Shown here: piece by piece, positions 1 to 9,879 of the stretch
Layout: every line of letters starts with the position of its first letter
Position numbering within the stretch: position 1 is the stretch's first letter
Origin: Pleurotus ostreatus/Saccharomyces cerevisiae fusant
Taxonomy: Eukaryota; Opisthokonta
Assembly: GCA_024196135.1 (NCBI GenBank)
Contig: JAMQCK010000231.1
Location: forward strand, 1 to 35,311
Direction of reading: 5' to 3'
Length of the DNA stretch: 35,311 nt
Notes under the pieces: model-generated
The model's input: only the letters and a program-made list of their open reading frames with translations
The model's database searches: none
Told to the model about the DNA's origin: nothing
Made by a program: the position numbers and the translations under genes

Positions 1-1
1 C

Positions 2-709
2 ACGGAGTCGATCAGGAGTAAGTTCCGCACGACTCGCCGCGACGCACCCAAGGTGGCGAAGGACTACATGCACCGGATGCGGCATGCACAAGAGCATGCC
101 GGACAGGAAGCGGAGGCCGCAGCGGCGCACGTGAAGGCGGAGATCGAGGAAGAAGGCAGGCAAGCGGAGCAAGCAGCGAAGCACGCAGAGGTCAAGGCGG
201 AGGACTTTGGGCACAAGATCGTCGAGGCCGTCGCGCCCGATCATGCCGCCCGCTCACCGAGCCCACGATCGCGCTCGCCCTCCGCCTCTGAAGCAGACGA
301 CGAAGAAGCTTGGGCATCCGACGAGCCAGCGGGCGACAACTCGCAGCCGCGCTCGCGGAGTCCGCGCACGAAGGGGAAGGGCCTCGCGAGCATGGCGCGC
401 AAGGGCAAGCGGCGGAGCGGGATGAAGCACGCGCACCACGAAAGCCTGGGATCGCTGCGCCATCCGCGACTTGAGCAGGTGCGCTCGAGCGGGACGCACG
501 GAGGCGGGCGTGAGGCCAGTCCTGTGCGCTCGATACGCTTTGCGGACGAGGATGCGGCGGCGGGACGGAGAGGCTCGGTCGCAGGCAGCAGTATGACGGG
601 CGGGGACTCAGAGCCGCAGAGTCCGACAAGTGTGCGGAACTCGGGCACGGGGAACCACATCTCGTTTGACCTGCCACCCGAGGGAAGCTCGAAGGCAGGA
701 GCATCCTGA
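2..709 (+). CDS. C-terminal part of an unrecognised charged, disordered protein (5' end outside window)
   Basis: The frame is open from the left edge (codons start at base 2) to a TGA at 707-709, about 235 residues, so this is the end of a longer gene. The first third is rich in Ala, Glu, Lys, His and Gln and is probably helical or coiled coil. The rest is low complexity with repeated Arg-Ser-Pro motifs (RSPSPRSRSPS) and runs of basic residues, typical of a disordered phosphorylated tail. A GTAAGT at 18-23 and an AG at 51-52 could mark a 35-nt intron, but the frame is also open without it, so the exon boundary is undecided. It converges on the amine-oxidase gene. I recognise no family; composition alone does not support a function. 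Confidence 0.6.
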   Translation, partial: TESIRSKFRTTRRDAPKVAKDYMHRMRHAQEHAGQEAEAAAAHVKAEIEEEGRQAEQAAKHAEVKAEDFGHKIVEAVAPDHAARSPSPRSRSPSASEADDEEAWASDEPAGDNSQPRSRSPRTKGKGLASMARKGKRRSGMKHAHHESLGSLRHPRLEQVRSSGTHGGGREASPVRSIRFADEDAAAGRRGSVAGSSMTGGDSEPQSPTSVRNSGTGNHISFDLPPEGSSKAGAS

Positions 710-1161
710 GCGATGGTGGACGGAGAGATGCTTCTGGAGTAATGAGGAGGGGAGGATGCACGGACGATTGAACGACGCGACGACGACGATGCGCAACCGC
801 TACACGATGACTGCGACGCCCCGGTATGCATACATAGCACAGCAAAGGCTGACGTGCTTATCCGCTGCCTGGCTGGCGCGCTCACCTACCTAGTGCGCTT
901 ACCTGCTATCAACGCTATGCTGTAGTAACCTACCTCACCGCCATACCTATACACGCGCGCGCACATACTTAGGCGTTGCACATACACATCACACATCCTA
1001 TGGCCGCTCGCGAGGGTCACTTCATTGTATTTACAGTTTTTGCTGCGCTATCCTTGCACACGTCTTTCTGCAATTCAGTGATTGTCAGAAGTTTGGAGGT
1101 CGTTGTATGAGGCGTCTACATTACAATCTAAAAGGTGAGTACTGGTCAAGCTTCGCCGCCC
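710..1161. other. Convergent intergenic region
   Basis: 452 bases between two convergent stop codons, holding both 3' untranslated regions. There is a short CG/CA-rich run near 952-965. I see no gene or structured element. Confidence 0.6.
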
Positions 1162-3253
1162 TTAGTCCTCTTTCGCCCGAGTCGACGTCTCGTCCAAGCT
1201 AACCCCAAGCACCGAACGCATGAACGCCAGCGCCGGACAGGCAACTTGCGCCACAATCCCCGGCAAGCCCACCCACTCCGCCAACCTGAACATCAGGCCC
1301 ACGAACGCAACCAGCATCGGCCACTCCCCGGGTACGCGCCGCAAATGCTCATCGATGTCCGTGACGATGGGGAACGGAGGCAGGACTGGCGAATCTCCCT
1401 CCACAGCGCCTATAGCAGCGGCCAGTCCGGACGCAAACCCATCTTCGTGGAAGCCGTACTTAGTGTAGGCGCCGGCGTACCAGATGGAGCGTGTGCCCTG
1501 GATGAGCTTGAGGAGCTTCTGGGCGCGGACGGCCTGTAGACATCGTTGGCATGTAAATCGATATTGAAGAGGGACAGAAACTTACCTTCGCATCGAGAAC
1601 GGGATGCTCGTACTTCCAGCGGCCGACAATCTTGTCGGGCGCGGGTTCGAAGGGTGCGTTGAGCGTGACGAGGACGGGGCCGTGCTTCGCATACGAGATG
1701 TGTTGCAGGTCGTTCATGCCGTCTGTAGGGGGTCCTCATTAATCACCTCTGATGAAACCTGAACCAGTATACTCGCATGTTCTGCGACGATGGTAATCAG
1801 TACAAGACGGCGAGAGCCTCCAGAAGCACTCACAGAGATATCCGCGGCTCATTCGGAAGCCGCTTCCCGTCTGCGTCGACGGTCGAAGTCGTCAAGTAGT
1901 TCCAGCACGACCATGCCAACTTGCTCTTCGGCATCAGCTTGCGAGCGCGTCAGTCACCCGTGTCGCAAGAACCACATTTGGAGACATACCCGTTCATCAT
2001 AGTGTAAAATACACTCGTTCTTGTTCCACTTGAATGTACCCAGTAGGTCGCGCTCCCTCGACGTCAGCCCGCCGCCGAGTGCAGGACCTCCTGCTTCGAG
2101 AATCTGCAGAGTCGTGTCTGAATGGCAGGCCATGATGACCCTGTCGTATATCTCCATCGTGCCGTCGGCGGTGCGCAGTTGTACTCGCGAGTCGGGAAGG
2201 GTCTTGATGCTTTGGACCGGCGTGGAGAGGTGCAGCTGGCTAGAGGGTAGCCGAGAGAGGACTTTATTGACGTAGTTGTTGCTGGGTTTGAGGTCAACGA
2301 AAGAGTTGGTCGAAGGGAGGAATGCCTTACCTGCCGCCCTTGATAGTGAGCCACTTCGGCTTCCCCGTAATTTGCAGAAGATGATGGTTTCGCATGAAGC
2401 GAATCTACGATTCAGTGAATGAGCCTGTATACGGAGACGGCGTTGGCGTACTCACCAGCGTTCGTGCAGGAAAGTCGGTAGCACACTTGTCCGGTGGCGT
2501 GCTCCAGATGGCGGCGGTCATGGGCTTGAAAGGTGGGCAGGTACAACATGAGTTGGAATATTCGACGCAAGCCATGATACTCACGATCAAGTAGTTATCT
2601 TTGAAGGAGTCTGAGTAGCCTTCGCGCTCGAGATACTCTCCGACGGATACGTTGTCCGACACCGAGTCGTCTTTCAGTATTCGTCGCGCAGATGCGTTGA
2701 AGCGGAGCACGTCGTACAAAAGGCGCCACATATCCGGATCGAGCAGGCGTTTAGGTTGGCAGAAGACAGAAAACAAGTTGTTGCCAGCCCACTCGAACGC
2801 GCCATCGTCTCTTGAGACGCTAAATGTCATTTCGGTGGGTAGGATGGTAATGTCGGGCTGCATTTGCAGGAAGTGCAAGAAGTTCGGGTATGTCGTGGGG
2901 TTAAAGACAATCTGTATGGGGTAAGTACCTCTCTGCACTTCTACGCTGATGAGGAACCCACGAAACCGCTGCAAAAGCCCTCGAATCAGCGACCAGCGTG
3001 TTCGACATGAGCAGCATGACTTACGTGTCCACATCCACGCCCTCACTCGCATCCTGACCTTGCCTGTGGAAGCGTACGGTATTCGCATGGCCGCCAGGTC
3101 GGGCCTCTGACTCGTATAGATGCACCTCATGAGGTGAGTACTCGTTGAGCAGCTGGATGGTCTTTCAGCTCCGGTGATTCTTGACCTGATAAACGGACTT
3201 ACCCAAGTAGCGCCCAATCCGGAGACGCCGGACCCGACGACTGCGACCTTCAT
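1162..3253 (-). CDS. FAD/NAD(P)-binding amine-oxidase-like protein, 11 exons including two micro-exons
   Basis: Inferred exons: 3203-3253, 3025-3152, 2962-2968, 2585-2911, 2456-2524, 2331-2404, 1990-2281, 1834-1937, 1777-1781, 1586-1722, 1162-1533. They sum to 1566 nt, a 521-residue protein. It opens with a Rossmann dinucleotide motif (VAVVGSGVSGLGA, GxGxxG at residues 7-12), then HLYESEARPGGHANT and TGFIVFNPTTYPN, as in the fungal and bacterial FAD amine-oxidase-like family. In that family the gene often lies near cyclopropane-fatty-acid synthase; none is seen here. The 7-nt exon supplies the Gly-Phe of TGFIVFN. A 5-nt exon, bounded by a GC donor, supplies part of Leu-Thr-Tyr before the GMNDLQ segment. 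I chose the ATG at 3251-3253 because it starts directly on the FAD motif; an out-of-frame ATG lies just upstream. The substrate is unknown. Confidence 0.85.
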
Positions 3254-3820
3254 GGTTGAGGACAAGCATTGCGTCGCCTATGGCAGTAGGGCGGCACATA
3301 CAGGCGATCGCCAGCCGACCGGGAGACGATCACGGAAACGAAAGAGCAAAGGGACGCCCTCTTTGGGATCGAGAGCACGTGTCAACGGGGTTGGCTGCAC
3401 AACCTGAACTGCGCCCTTTTCGATGGGCGAGTCTACTCGCTCTATCTCTTGAGAAGTATACCCGCTGATCCTCAAAGCGTAAGAGGGGCTGAACCGAGGC
3501 GCCAGAGGGTTACATCGTGTAGTCTGATTCAGAATATCGATGGAAAACATGCATTCGAATGGAAGCGGAGACCCCACCCGTTAAGGCAGCGAAAGTAGCA
3601 AGATGAGAAGCCGGAGCAATCACCACTACTGGAAGAAGAGTCAGGTCGGAACCCGTCAAGAGCAACTAATCATCGGGGCTTGTAGGCGCACATCGCATGG
3701 CAAGCACGTTGCGCACTGATGCGTGTGATTCTGAAAGCGTCGGCACCTTGCTTCGCACCAAGAGGCAGCGTATGACGCATTCCCCAGGTCCTTCCTCGCA
3801 CTGTCTCTCCTCTGGCACAC
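3254..3820. promoter_or_regulatory. Divergent intergenic region (shared promoter space)
   Basis: 567 bases between the starts of the amine-oxidase-like gene (-) and the peroxin gene (+), so both promoters must lie here. I could not identify a convincing TATA box or other defined site. No additional coding exon is supported. Confidence 0.4.
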
Positions 3821-5456
3821 ATGCCCGTGCTGGATTTCATTGACCTACCGCCATGCGCGACGCCCCTACCACCATCAGGCTCTCAGCCCGAGAAGAGACC
3901 AGCACGCCCAGCGCACACGATCAGAGCGTCTCTACCCAGCATCGACACAGACGTTCTCGCCAGGGAGCGGAAACTGTCTTCTCCAGCAAGCCCGGCTAAG
4001 GCATCACCTTCTTATGCATCGACAATCATACCTCAAGTGCTCTTCGCAACTCTACCGACTAGTGAAGCAGGCGCGCCGCAGAAGAGGGACCCCAAGTCGC
4101 AGAAGCTGCTGTCGAAGCGGGACCCGCTTTCGATTCAGATCACGACCATAAACTTCAAGAGGTTTATTGAGGTGGTTGGCCCCGTCTTCTGGCTGCAAGA
4201 TCGAATCGAAGAGATCCTATTTTGGCGGAAAGGCGCCAAAGTCACTGGGGTGTGGATGGCCGCCTACGCATTCATCTGTACGTGCTAAGCTCCTTCATCT
4301 GTATTCCATCTTATACTCTTGCAGGCTTGTACCCAAGACTCCTACTCGTACTTCCCAATATAGTCCTCATCGCCCTCATACTCCTTCCCTCCACTTCAGC
4401 CGCACCAAATGCCAACGTTAAGCCCGGGCCTACCCAACCGTTTGACACCCCACCTACGGGCGTTGACTATCAGGCGAACGTCCAAGCCATCCAGAACCTA
4501 ATGGGCTTCGTCGCAGACATGCACGACGCCGTCGTCGTTCCCTATGTGATCCCCTTCTTCGCACCCGTCAACGCGACGAAGCGCCACATCGCCCTCACTC
4601 TCCTCACCGCCACGCTCCTGCCTACCCTCTTCCTCGTCTCCCTCCCGTACTTCCCCATCCGCTGGCTCTGCCTCATCGGCGGTCTGTCCATCTGGTCCCT
4701 CTTCAACCCGCACGCGCGCTATTTCCTCTTCGCGCCGTCCCAGGTCCTCGAGCCTGAGTGGTCGCACGCGTTCGTCAACCTCTTCCACTCCTGCCGCGCC
4801 GTGTTCCGCAAGGTGCGCGGGCGCGCGGAGTCGCAGGCGCGCTGGCCGTGGCTGCACGCGCACGATGCGGGGAAGTGGGCGCGCATGCGGGCTGCGCGCG
4901 CGGTGGACGATGACAACCTGACGGACGACGCGTGGCGGAGCGAGATGGAGGAGGTCGAATTGTACGAGAACGAGCGATTGGCGCCTGGGGCGGACGGGAA
5001 GCAACCGGCGTGGTCGAAGGAGGCGTTGAAGCCGACTGTGGATCGCGCGGCGTGGACGCGAGGGAGAGACGGGTGGAGCGGGATCGACGAGCAGGGCGGG
5101 GGAAGTGTTAGGTGCGGATTATTGGCTACCTTTCAGTTGGAATGTCTATTGACGATACACGACTCCCGGCAGCAGCAATCTGACGTTCTCGCTTGCGCCT
5201 GGCTGGAAGTTCGTCGAGACGGAAACCTGGCGAGCAGACCTAGTCGGTGAATGGAGTGGAGTTGGTGCAGACGATGGTGCGTCAACTGCTTCATGGTGGT
5301 CACCTTCAATATGCTGATCCTGCTCTTACAGACGGTTGGGTATACACCACGGATGCCTGGCAGGATCCTGCGCCCTATCCAGAGTCAGGAAAGGTGACGA
5401 GGCGGAGACGATGGATACGTAGGGTCTATTACGCTGGTGAGCAGCAGGGACCATGA
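3821..5456 (+). CDS. Integral peroxisomal membrane peroxin (Pex24p domain, C-terminal DysF motifs)
   Basis: Exons 3821-4277, 4325-5111, 5173-5276 and 5332-5456 join in phase to a 490-residue protein. The N-terminal 120 residues are Pro/Ser/Lys-rich. The core has membrane segments (LYPRLLLVLPNIVLIALILLP; a second hydrophobic pair around LTLLTATLLPTLFLVSLPYF and WLCLIGGLSIW). The C-terminus carries dysferlin-type motifs (GWKFVETETWRADL and DGWVYTTDAW, ending in RRRRWIRRVYY). This combination matches the Pex24p family (yeast Pex28-Pex32), which act at peroxisome-ER contacts to control peroxisome size and number. Which paralogue it is cannot be told. The exon 3 acceptor is a tandem CAGCAG, so one Ser may be included or skipped. 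Confidence 0.88.
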
Positions 5457-6148
5457 CCTCAGGACGGGAGAACATGTTCTCCTTCTGCAGTTGTTCTGCA
5501 GCCTAATCCTATAACCGCTTCCATTGTGCTTCGGCTGCCCTGGACATGGCTGTGCTTGAGCATGACGGAACAGAGGCGCAAGTAGCGCCGAATATTCTGG
5601 TACGTCTCTCGTTTGTATTGCAAGCAGGGCGTAGGGCGAAAGGATGCCTCCGCTGGATGCACGCCCGAGAAGCCCGAGGAATAGATTCTTTTCCAAAGTG
5701 GGGACCCGCGCAGAAGGTACTAATGCTATATGATCCCCGTTTGCATCGTATCTTACGGTGGATAGAAGGTTCATTTACACGATGACGGGCACGCAATGGA
5801 GGCCCATCGATATCGCAGCTCTGACGGTCGAGGGTCGTGCCACCGTATCGCCCTGCCTAGGAGCGGCTAGGAGGAGTTACGGACCATCACAGATACCTAG
5901 TATGCATGAGCGAAGGCGGGTACCTTGCGCGGAACATGCAATGGGAAGACCTGAATTTGGTGGAAGGACGAAGAGCGGAAGGAAAGCCAAGATTCATTTA
6001 GTTGCGGCAAATGCCGTATCATGTTCGAACCTCGACGTTCTGTTTGCCCTTGTCTTTCTGCAGCACTCGGGCTCAATGGCGGAGACGCGGTCACATGTAG
6101 AATCGGAGAGCAGGAGTGCAATGAATACGACTATTAGTACTATCTATT
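5457..6148. other. Convergent intergenic region
   Basis: 692 bases between the stop codons of the peroxin (+) and mS35 (-) genes. Several short open frames overlap each other on both strands, but none shows family motifs or consistent splice structure. I see no gene here. Confidence 0.5.
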
Positions 6149-7324
6149 TTATGGACGAGCCTCCGTCTTCGGTGCGGGCTTCTGAGGCGCGGAAACACTG
6201 GCGCGGTAGGCGTCGAGCAAAGCCGGGTCGATGTTGCGCAACTTCTCCTCCAGCTTGGCCTTGTCGACCTTGCCCTTCGACGTACGAGGGACCTCGAACC
6301 CATCTACCTCCCCAGCCCACTGCGGATGCATCTTCTGCGCGAGGACGTTATCATCCCAGTCCGCGTTGCGCGCCGCCGACATGATGCCGTCCGCAGCCGC
6401 TGAGAACTGCTCGGGGATCTGCTGCACGGGCCTGCGGTGCTCGGGCTTCAGCCATTCGGCGGGGAAGTCGTAGATGGTTGGCTTGTGGAAGACGCGGTCG
6501 CGTATGTGGTCGCCCTTCTTGGCCTTCTTGCGCTGCGCGAAGACGTGGCGCATGTCGACGGGGAGCTCGGAAAGCTGGAACTGGTCGTCGGGTTTCTGTA
6601 AGATGACATGAGTAAAAGGAAGGAGGGTGCAGGCAAAAGGAAGACGCACGTTAGCTTCCTTACACAACCGGACGAGCGTGTCGCGGATCCACTTCAAGTT
6701 CATGGCCGGGTCGGGAAAGTCCTCGCAGGAGATCTTGATGAACCCGTTGGCCCAGACAGCAGACCCCTGCACACCAGCGTCCTTGGGCGGACTAGGTGTC
6801 CAACGCGTCCCGGCCAGCAGCTTGACCTTGTGCTTTGCGCGCTCGCTATGCAGCGGCAGCTCGTCGACAGAGACCGTGATGGCGCGCTTGTTCGTCACCG
6901 GGTGCTCCTCACCGGCATAGTCAATCGACCGCACGATGAGGGGACGTTCGGGGGATGGCGGGACGAACGGTTTGCGGAAAGCTGCGCGCACGGTCAGAAC
7001 TCAGGCTCGCTTTGGTGCTTAGCGCGACGCACCGACAAGCTTCGGACACTCGTGCTCGATTAGACGCATGTAGTACAGCTTGTCCCGCAGCTCGTCAATC
7101 ATGTGGTGACCGAGCGTCGTCGTGTCGTCGTCCTCGAACTCGTCTTCAAGCAGGTCGAACGCATCCTCGGAGTGCATTTCCTCCTCGCCTCCACGACGAC
7201 GGAGTTCGGACGCACGAGCTGATGCATGGAACGCTCGAGCATGAGCACCAGACGGGCGGTGCGACGCCTGCAGGACGCGCGACGGCTGAAGCGCCCGACC
7301 GACACCTAGAGCCTGGCGCAACAT
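6149..7324 (-). CDS. Mitochondrial small-subunit ribosomal protein mS35
   Basis: Exons 7033-7324, 6650-6981 and 6149-6595 give 356 residues. The N-terminus is Arg/Ala/Ser-rich with no acidic residue for more than 50 residues (MLRQALGVGRALQPSR), a typical mitochondrial targeting sequence. An acidic patch follows, then the conserved mS35 domain (ITVSVDELPL, KVKLLAGTRW, FIKISCEDFPDPAMNLKWIR, CKEAN). By family knowledge it is a structural component of the mitoribosome small subunit. The second intron (6596-6649, 54 nt) has GTGCGT and CAG ends but is a multiple of three without a stop, so unspliced mRNA would stay in frame; skipping it joins CKEAN to KPDDQFQLSE. I chose the ATG at 7322-7324 because the presequence begins there; the frame continues open upstream without a better ATG. 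Confidence 0.85.
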
Positions 7325-9879
7325 GAAGGTGAATTGCTGAAAACAGCACAGCCACTCAGTCGAAATGCGCGGCCCGGGATGCCGGGTCACGATTGAGGAG
7401 TTGCCTCCGCTTTCCCACGCGCGTACTTCCTACCCTCACCTCAAAAATATCTAGGTTCTCTGCGCTACATATTTCTCTTGACTTTGCGACCTTCTCCCCC
7501 TCAGTCCTACGCGTCGAATCAAGTCTCCTACCTGGTTTAAGAAGAATAGTTATCGTATTCAAATGTAAGTCAAGCGCCCGCTACGGTCACCCATAGTCTG
7601 GGCTGGCCTGGGCACGCCTGGCTCCCTCCCCCATGCGTGACCGTCAAGTATCTGCGGGATGAACCGGACATCCGGGACACTGTCCACGGGACGCCGCTGC
7701 CATCCATCGTTCGCAATTTATCAGTTTCGTCCATGTTTTCTCCTCCCGCTCCCCCTGCCTGCCCCTCCAACGTCAGCACCCTATGGAGCGGCGCTCGATT
7801 CGCTGCGGGAGGGTAGCACAGCTCTCCCAGCACATGAGAGCGTAACAAAGCAAGATACGGGGTGAGTCAGTCATCATGAATCTGCCTGCGCGCGCGCTGA
7901 GGGAATACATACAGTACGTGCCTTGACGAAGTACGTAAGGCCAGCTGGCCGTATCCTGCCCGCCAGTGTCACGGGAGCTGCAGGCTGCAGCAATCGGAAG
8001 GTGCGCCTCTGCGGCTGAATGACGATAGGGTTACACGGCGATCGTGGTGGCTGGGGTAGCGCGCTTCGCTGTATTGCGCTGCGCGGTGTGATGATAGGCG
8101 GAAGAGGGTGCTTTGCAGGGGTGTGCTGAGCGCGTCGGACGATACCTGTCAAGCTGCGTTTGGGGGGTCGCCATCCCTGCTTCCTCCGGCGTGCTGTTGG
8201 AGATCGTCGGTGGCGTGGGCGTGGATAAGCGAGGTGCGTTTCCTGTATGTCGCACCGAAGCTCTTTCTATGAGTCCCCGAAGCCTTCCCTTCATTCATGG
8301 TATCAGCGTACTTCCTTCGCGCATACAAGGGTATCTCTCGCTGATGGGTGGACGTCTTCCGCCTCGCTTGGGACGGTTCTTTTGCATGCTGCTGCGGGGA
8401 CAATATCAGGGCAATATGCCCGACGCCAAAGTCACAAGTACGCCGTTCCTTGCACATTGGGATCGCACAGAGAAATGGGGTCTAACAGCGCGCCGGTGTC
8501 CGCGCAATGACTACACAGGACTTCACATCTTCACATCTTTACTGCGGTCGCCTGACGTTTCTAGTCCGATAGTGTGCTAGCGAACGGGTGGCGCACATAG
8601 CGTGACACATAAGGCTTCCCATGGCATGCTTCTGCAGTCATTCTACCGCCTCAGCGCTTGTCTGCCTTCTATAGAACAATTAGAGACGGTCGTTCCGATT
8701 GCTATGCGCGTTTCTGAGCTTCACAGCGATGCTCTGCCTGAATTGTTTATCCTCCCTCTGTCGATCCTCAACTGCACCCAGGACCACCCGCGCCATAGTT
8801 CCTTTTTCTTGACAAATTTGTACACCATTGCATGAGGCACGCTCCGCAAAGCGCAGACGCCAACGACGAGTTGTTGAGTTTCTGGTAGGTCACGGTGACA
8901 AGTGCTCAGGATTTTCGGATGGCATCAATTTGGTATAGCACGTCAGGAAAGAATGAACGGGCTCAGATATGCCAAGCGGAGGTACCTGTGGGCGCTTGAC
9001 AAAGGCTGGAAGACGTCACTAATTCACGGAAGCTCGAGAAAGCCCCCAACGTCATGGGAGATTGGCGAGCAGAATATACTCCTCGTCGCTCCCTCCCGAC
9101 GTCAGGACACGCGGCGTACTCGCTGTTCATCGTGTGCTATGTCGGGGAAGCGCACTCTAAAGCGCCCGGCGGGCCCGAATGTGCGGGCAGAGCTGTATTG
9201 GCGGTCATTGTTGTGTCTTGTTGTGCCGTGGGGTACTTCAACATAGAATTCCCACGCCACCAGCTCGGAATCCCGGGTCCGTTATCCCCGTTTTGATGAA
9301 GGGACCCGGTGTTCAATCGCACGTCCTTACCCATGACGCATTGTCATCACCTCCCCGAGGCTCTCCGGCCAATTCGGTGCCGCTTCTTCGGCGCTTCTGT
9401 TCTCATGCAGGTTGAGGGAAGATATTGCGCGCCACCGAGAGTAATATAGCTGGGGGTGCTCCTGGACGTTGCCGTGGGGTCGGGGGCGGGGCATGCACGT
9501 TCCCCCAGTCAATAAAGACGATCTCGGAGCGGAAGGCGTTGATTACTGCGCTCATCGTTGCGTCGCGCGCAGCCGGCACGCGCAGATGGAAGACCGGACG
9601 TACTCCAAGGGTGAACGAGCCCTTGGAGTGCTCAATTTGTCGAGACGCGGTCAAGAGGATGACGTCTATGTTCCCACGGATTGTTGTAGTACTTATAGTT
9701 CATGACCGCGTTCGGCGGCGAGCATACACGCCGAGCCACAGCATACACGACCTAGGGCACAGACAAGTTTATATGTCAAGTACCTGCATAATTGCTCTTG
9801 CATATTAACTGTAAGCGCGTCCCCTGCAACTCCCGTCAACCCATCGTAAACTGCCATCGCCAACAGTATACAAACGCAT
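7325..9879. other. Long gene-poor intergenic region upstream of mS35 and the YTH gene
   Basis: 2555 bases between the divergent starts of mS35 (-) and the RRM-YTH gene (+). The longest open frame (8113-8580, +) has no recognisable motif, is contradicted by equally long frames on the other strand, and lacks flanking splice structure, so I do not call it. A perfect 10-bp inverted repeat lies at 9602-9629. The region may hold long 5' leaders, a noncoding RNA or a decayed mobile element; none can be shown from the sequence. Confidence 0.4.
9602..9629. repeat. Perfect 10-bp inverted repeat (hairpin)
   Basis: ACTCCAAGGG at 9602-9611 is the exact reverse complement of CCCTTGGAGT at 9620-9629, with an 8-base loop. 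The flanks add a G-T wobble and a G-C pair. It lies about 250 bases upstream of the YTH gene start. Confidence 0.6.

Noticed and set aside
18..52. Possible 35-nt intron at the left edge (GTAAGT to AAG)
   Set aside because: Shorter than any clear intron here and the frame is open through it; left undecided rather than called.
192..885. Two minus-strand frames of over 210 codons opposite the first gene
   Set aside because: They are mirror frames of GC-rich, Arg/Ser/Pro-biased coding sequence; the plus-strand frame is open from the edge and has a coherent composition.
8113..8580. 155-codon open frame on the + strand
   Set aside because: No motif, no supporting splice structure, and comparable open frames overlap on the minus strand.
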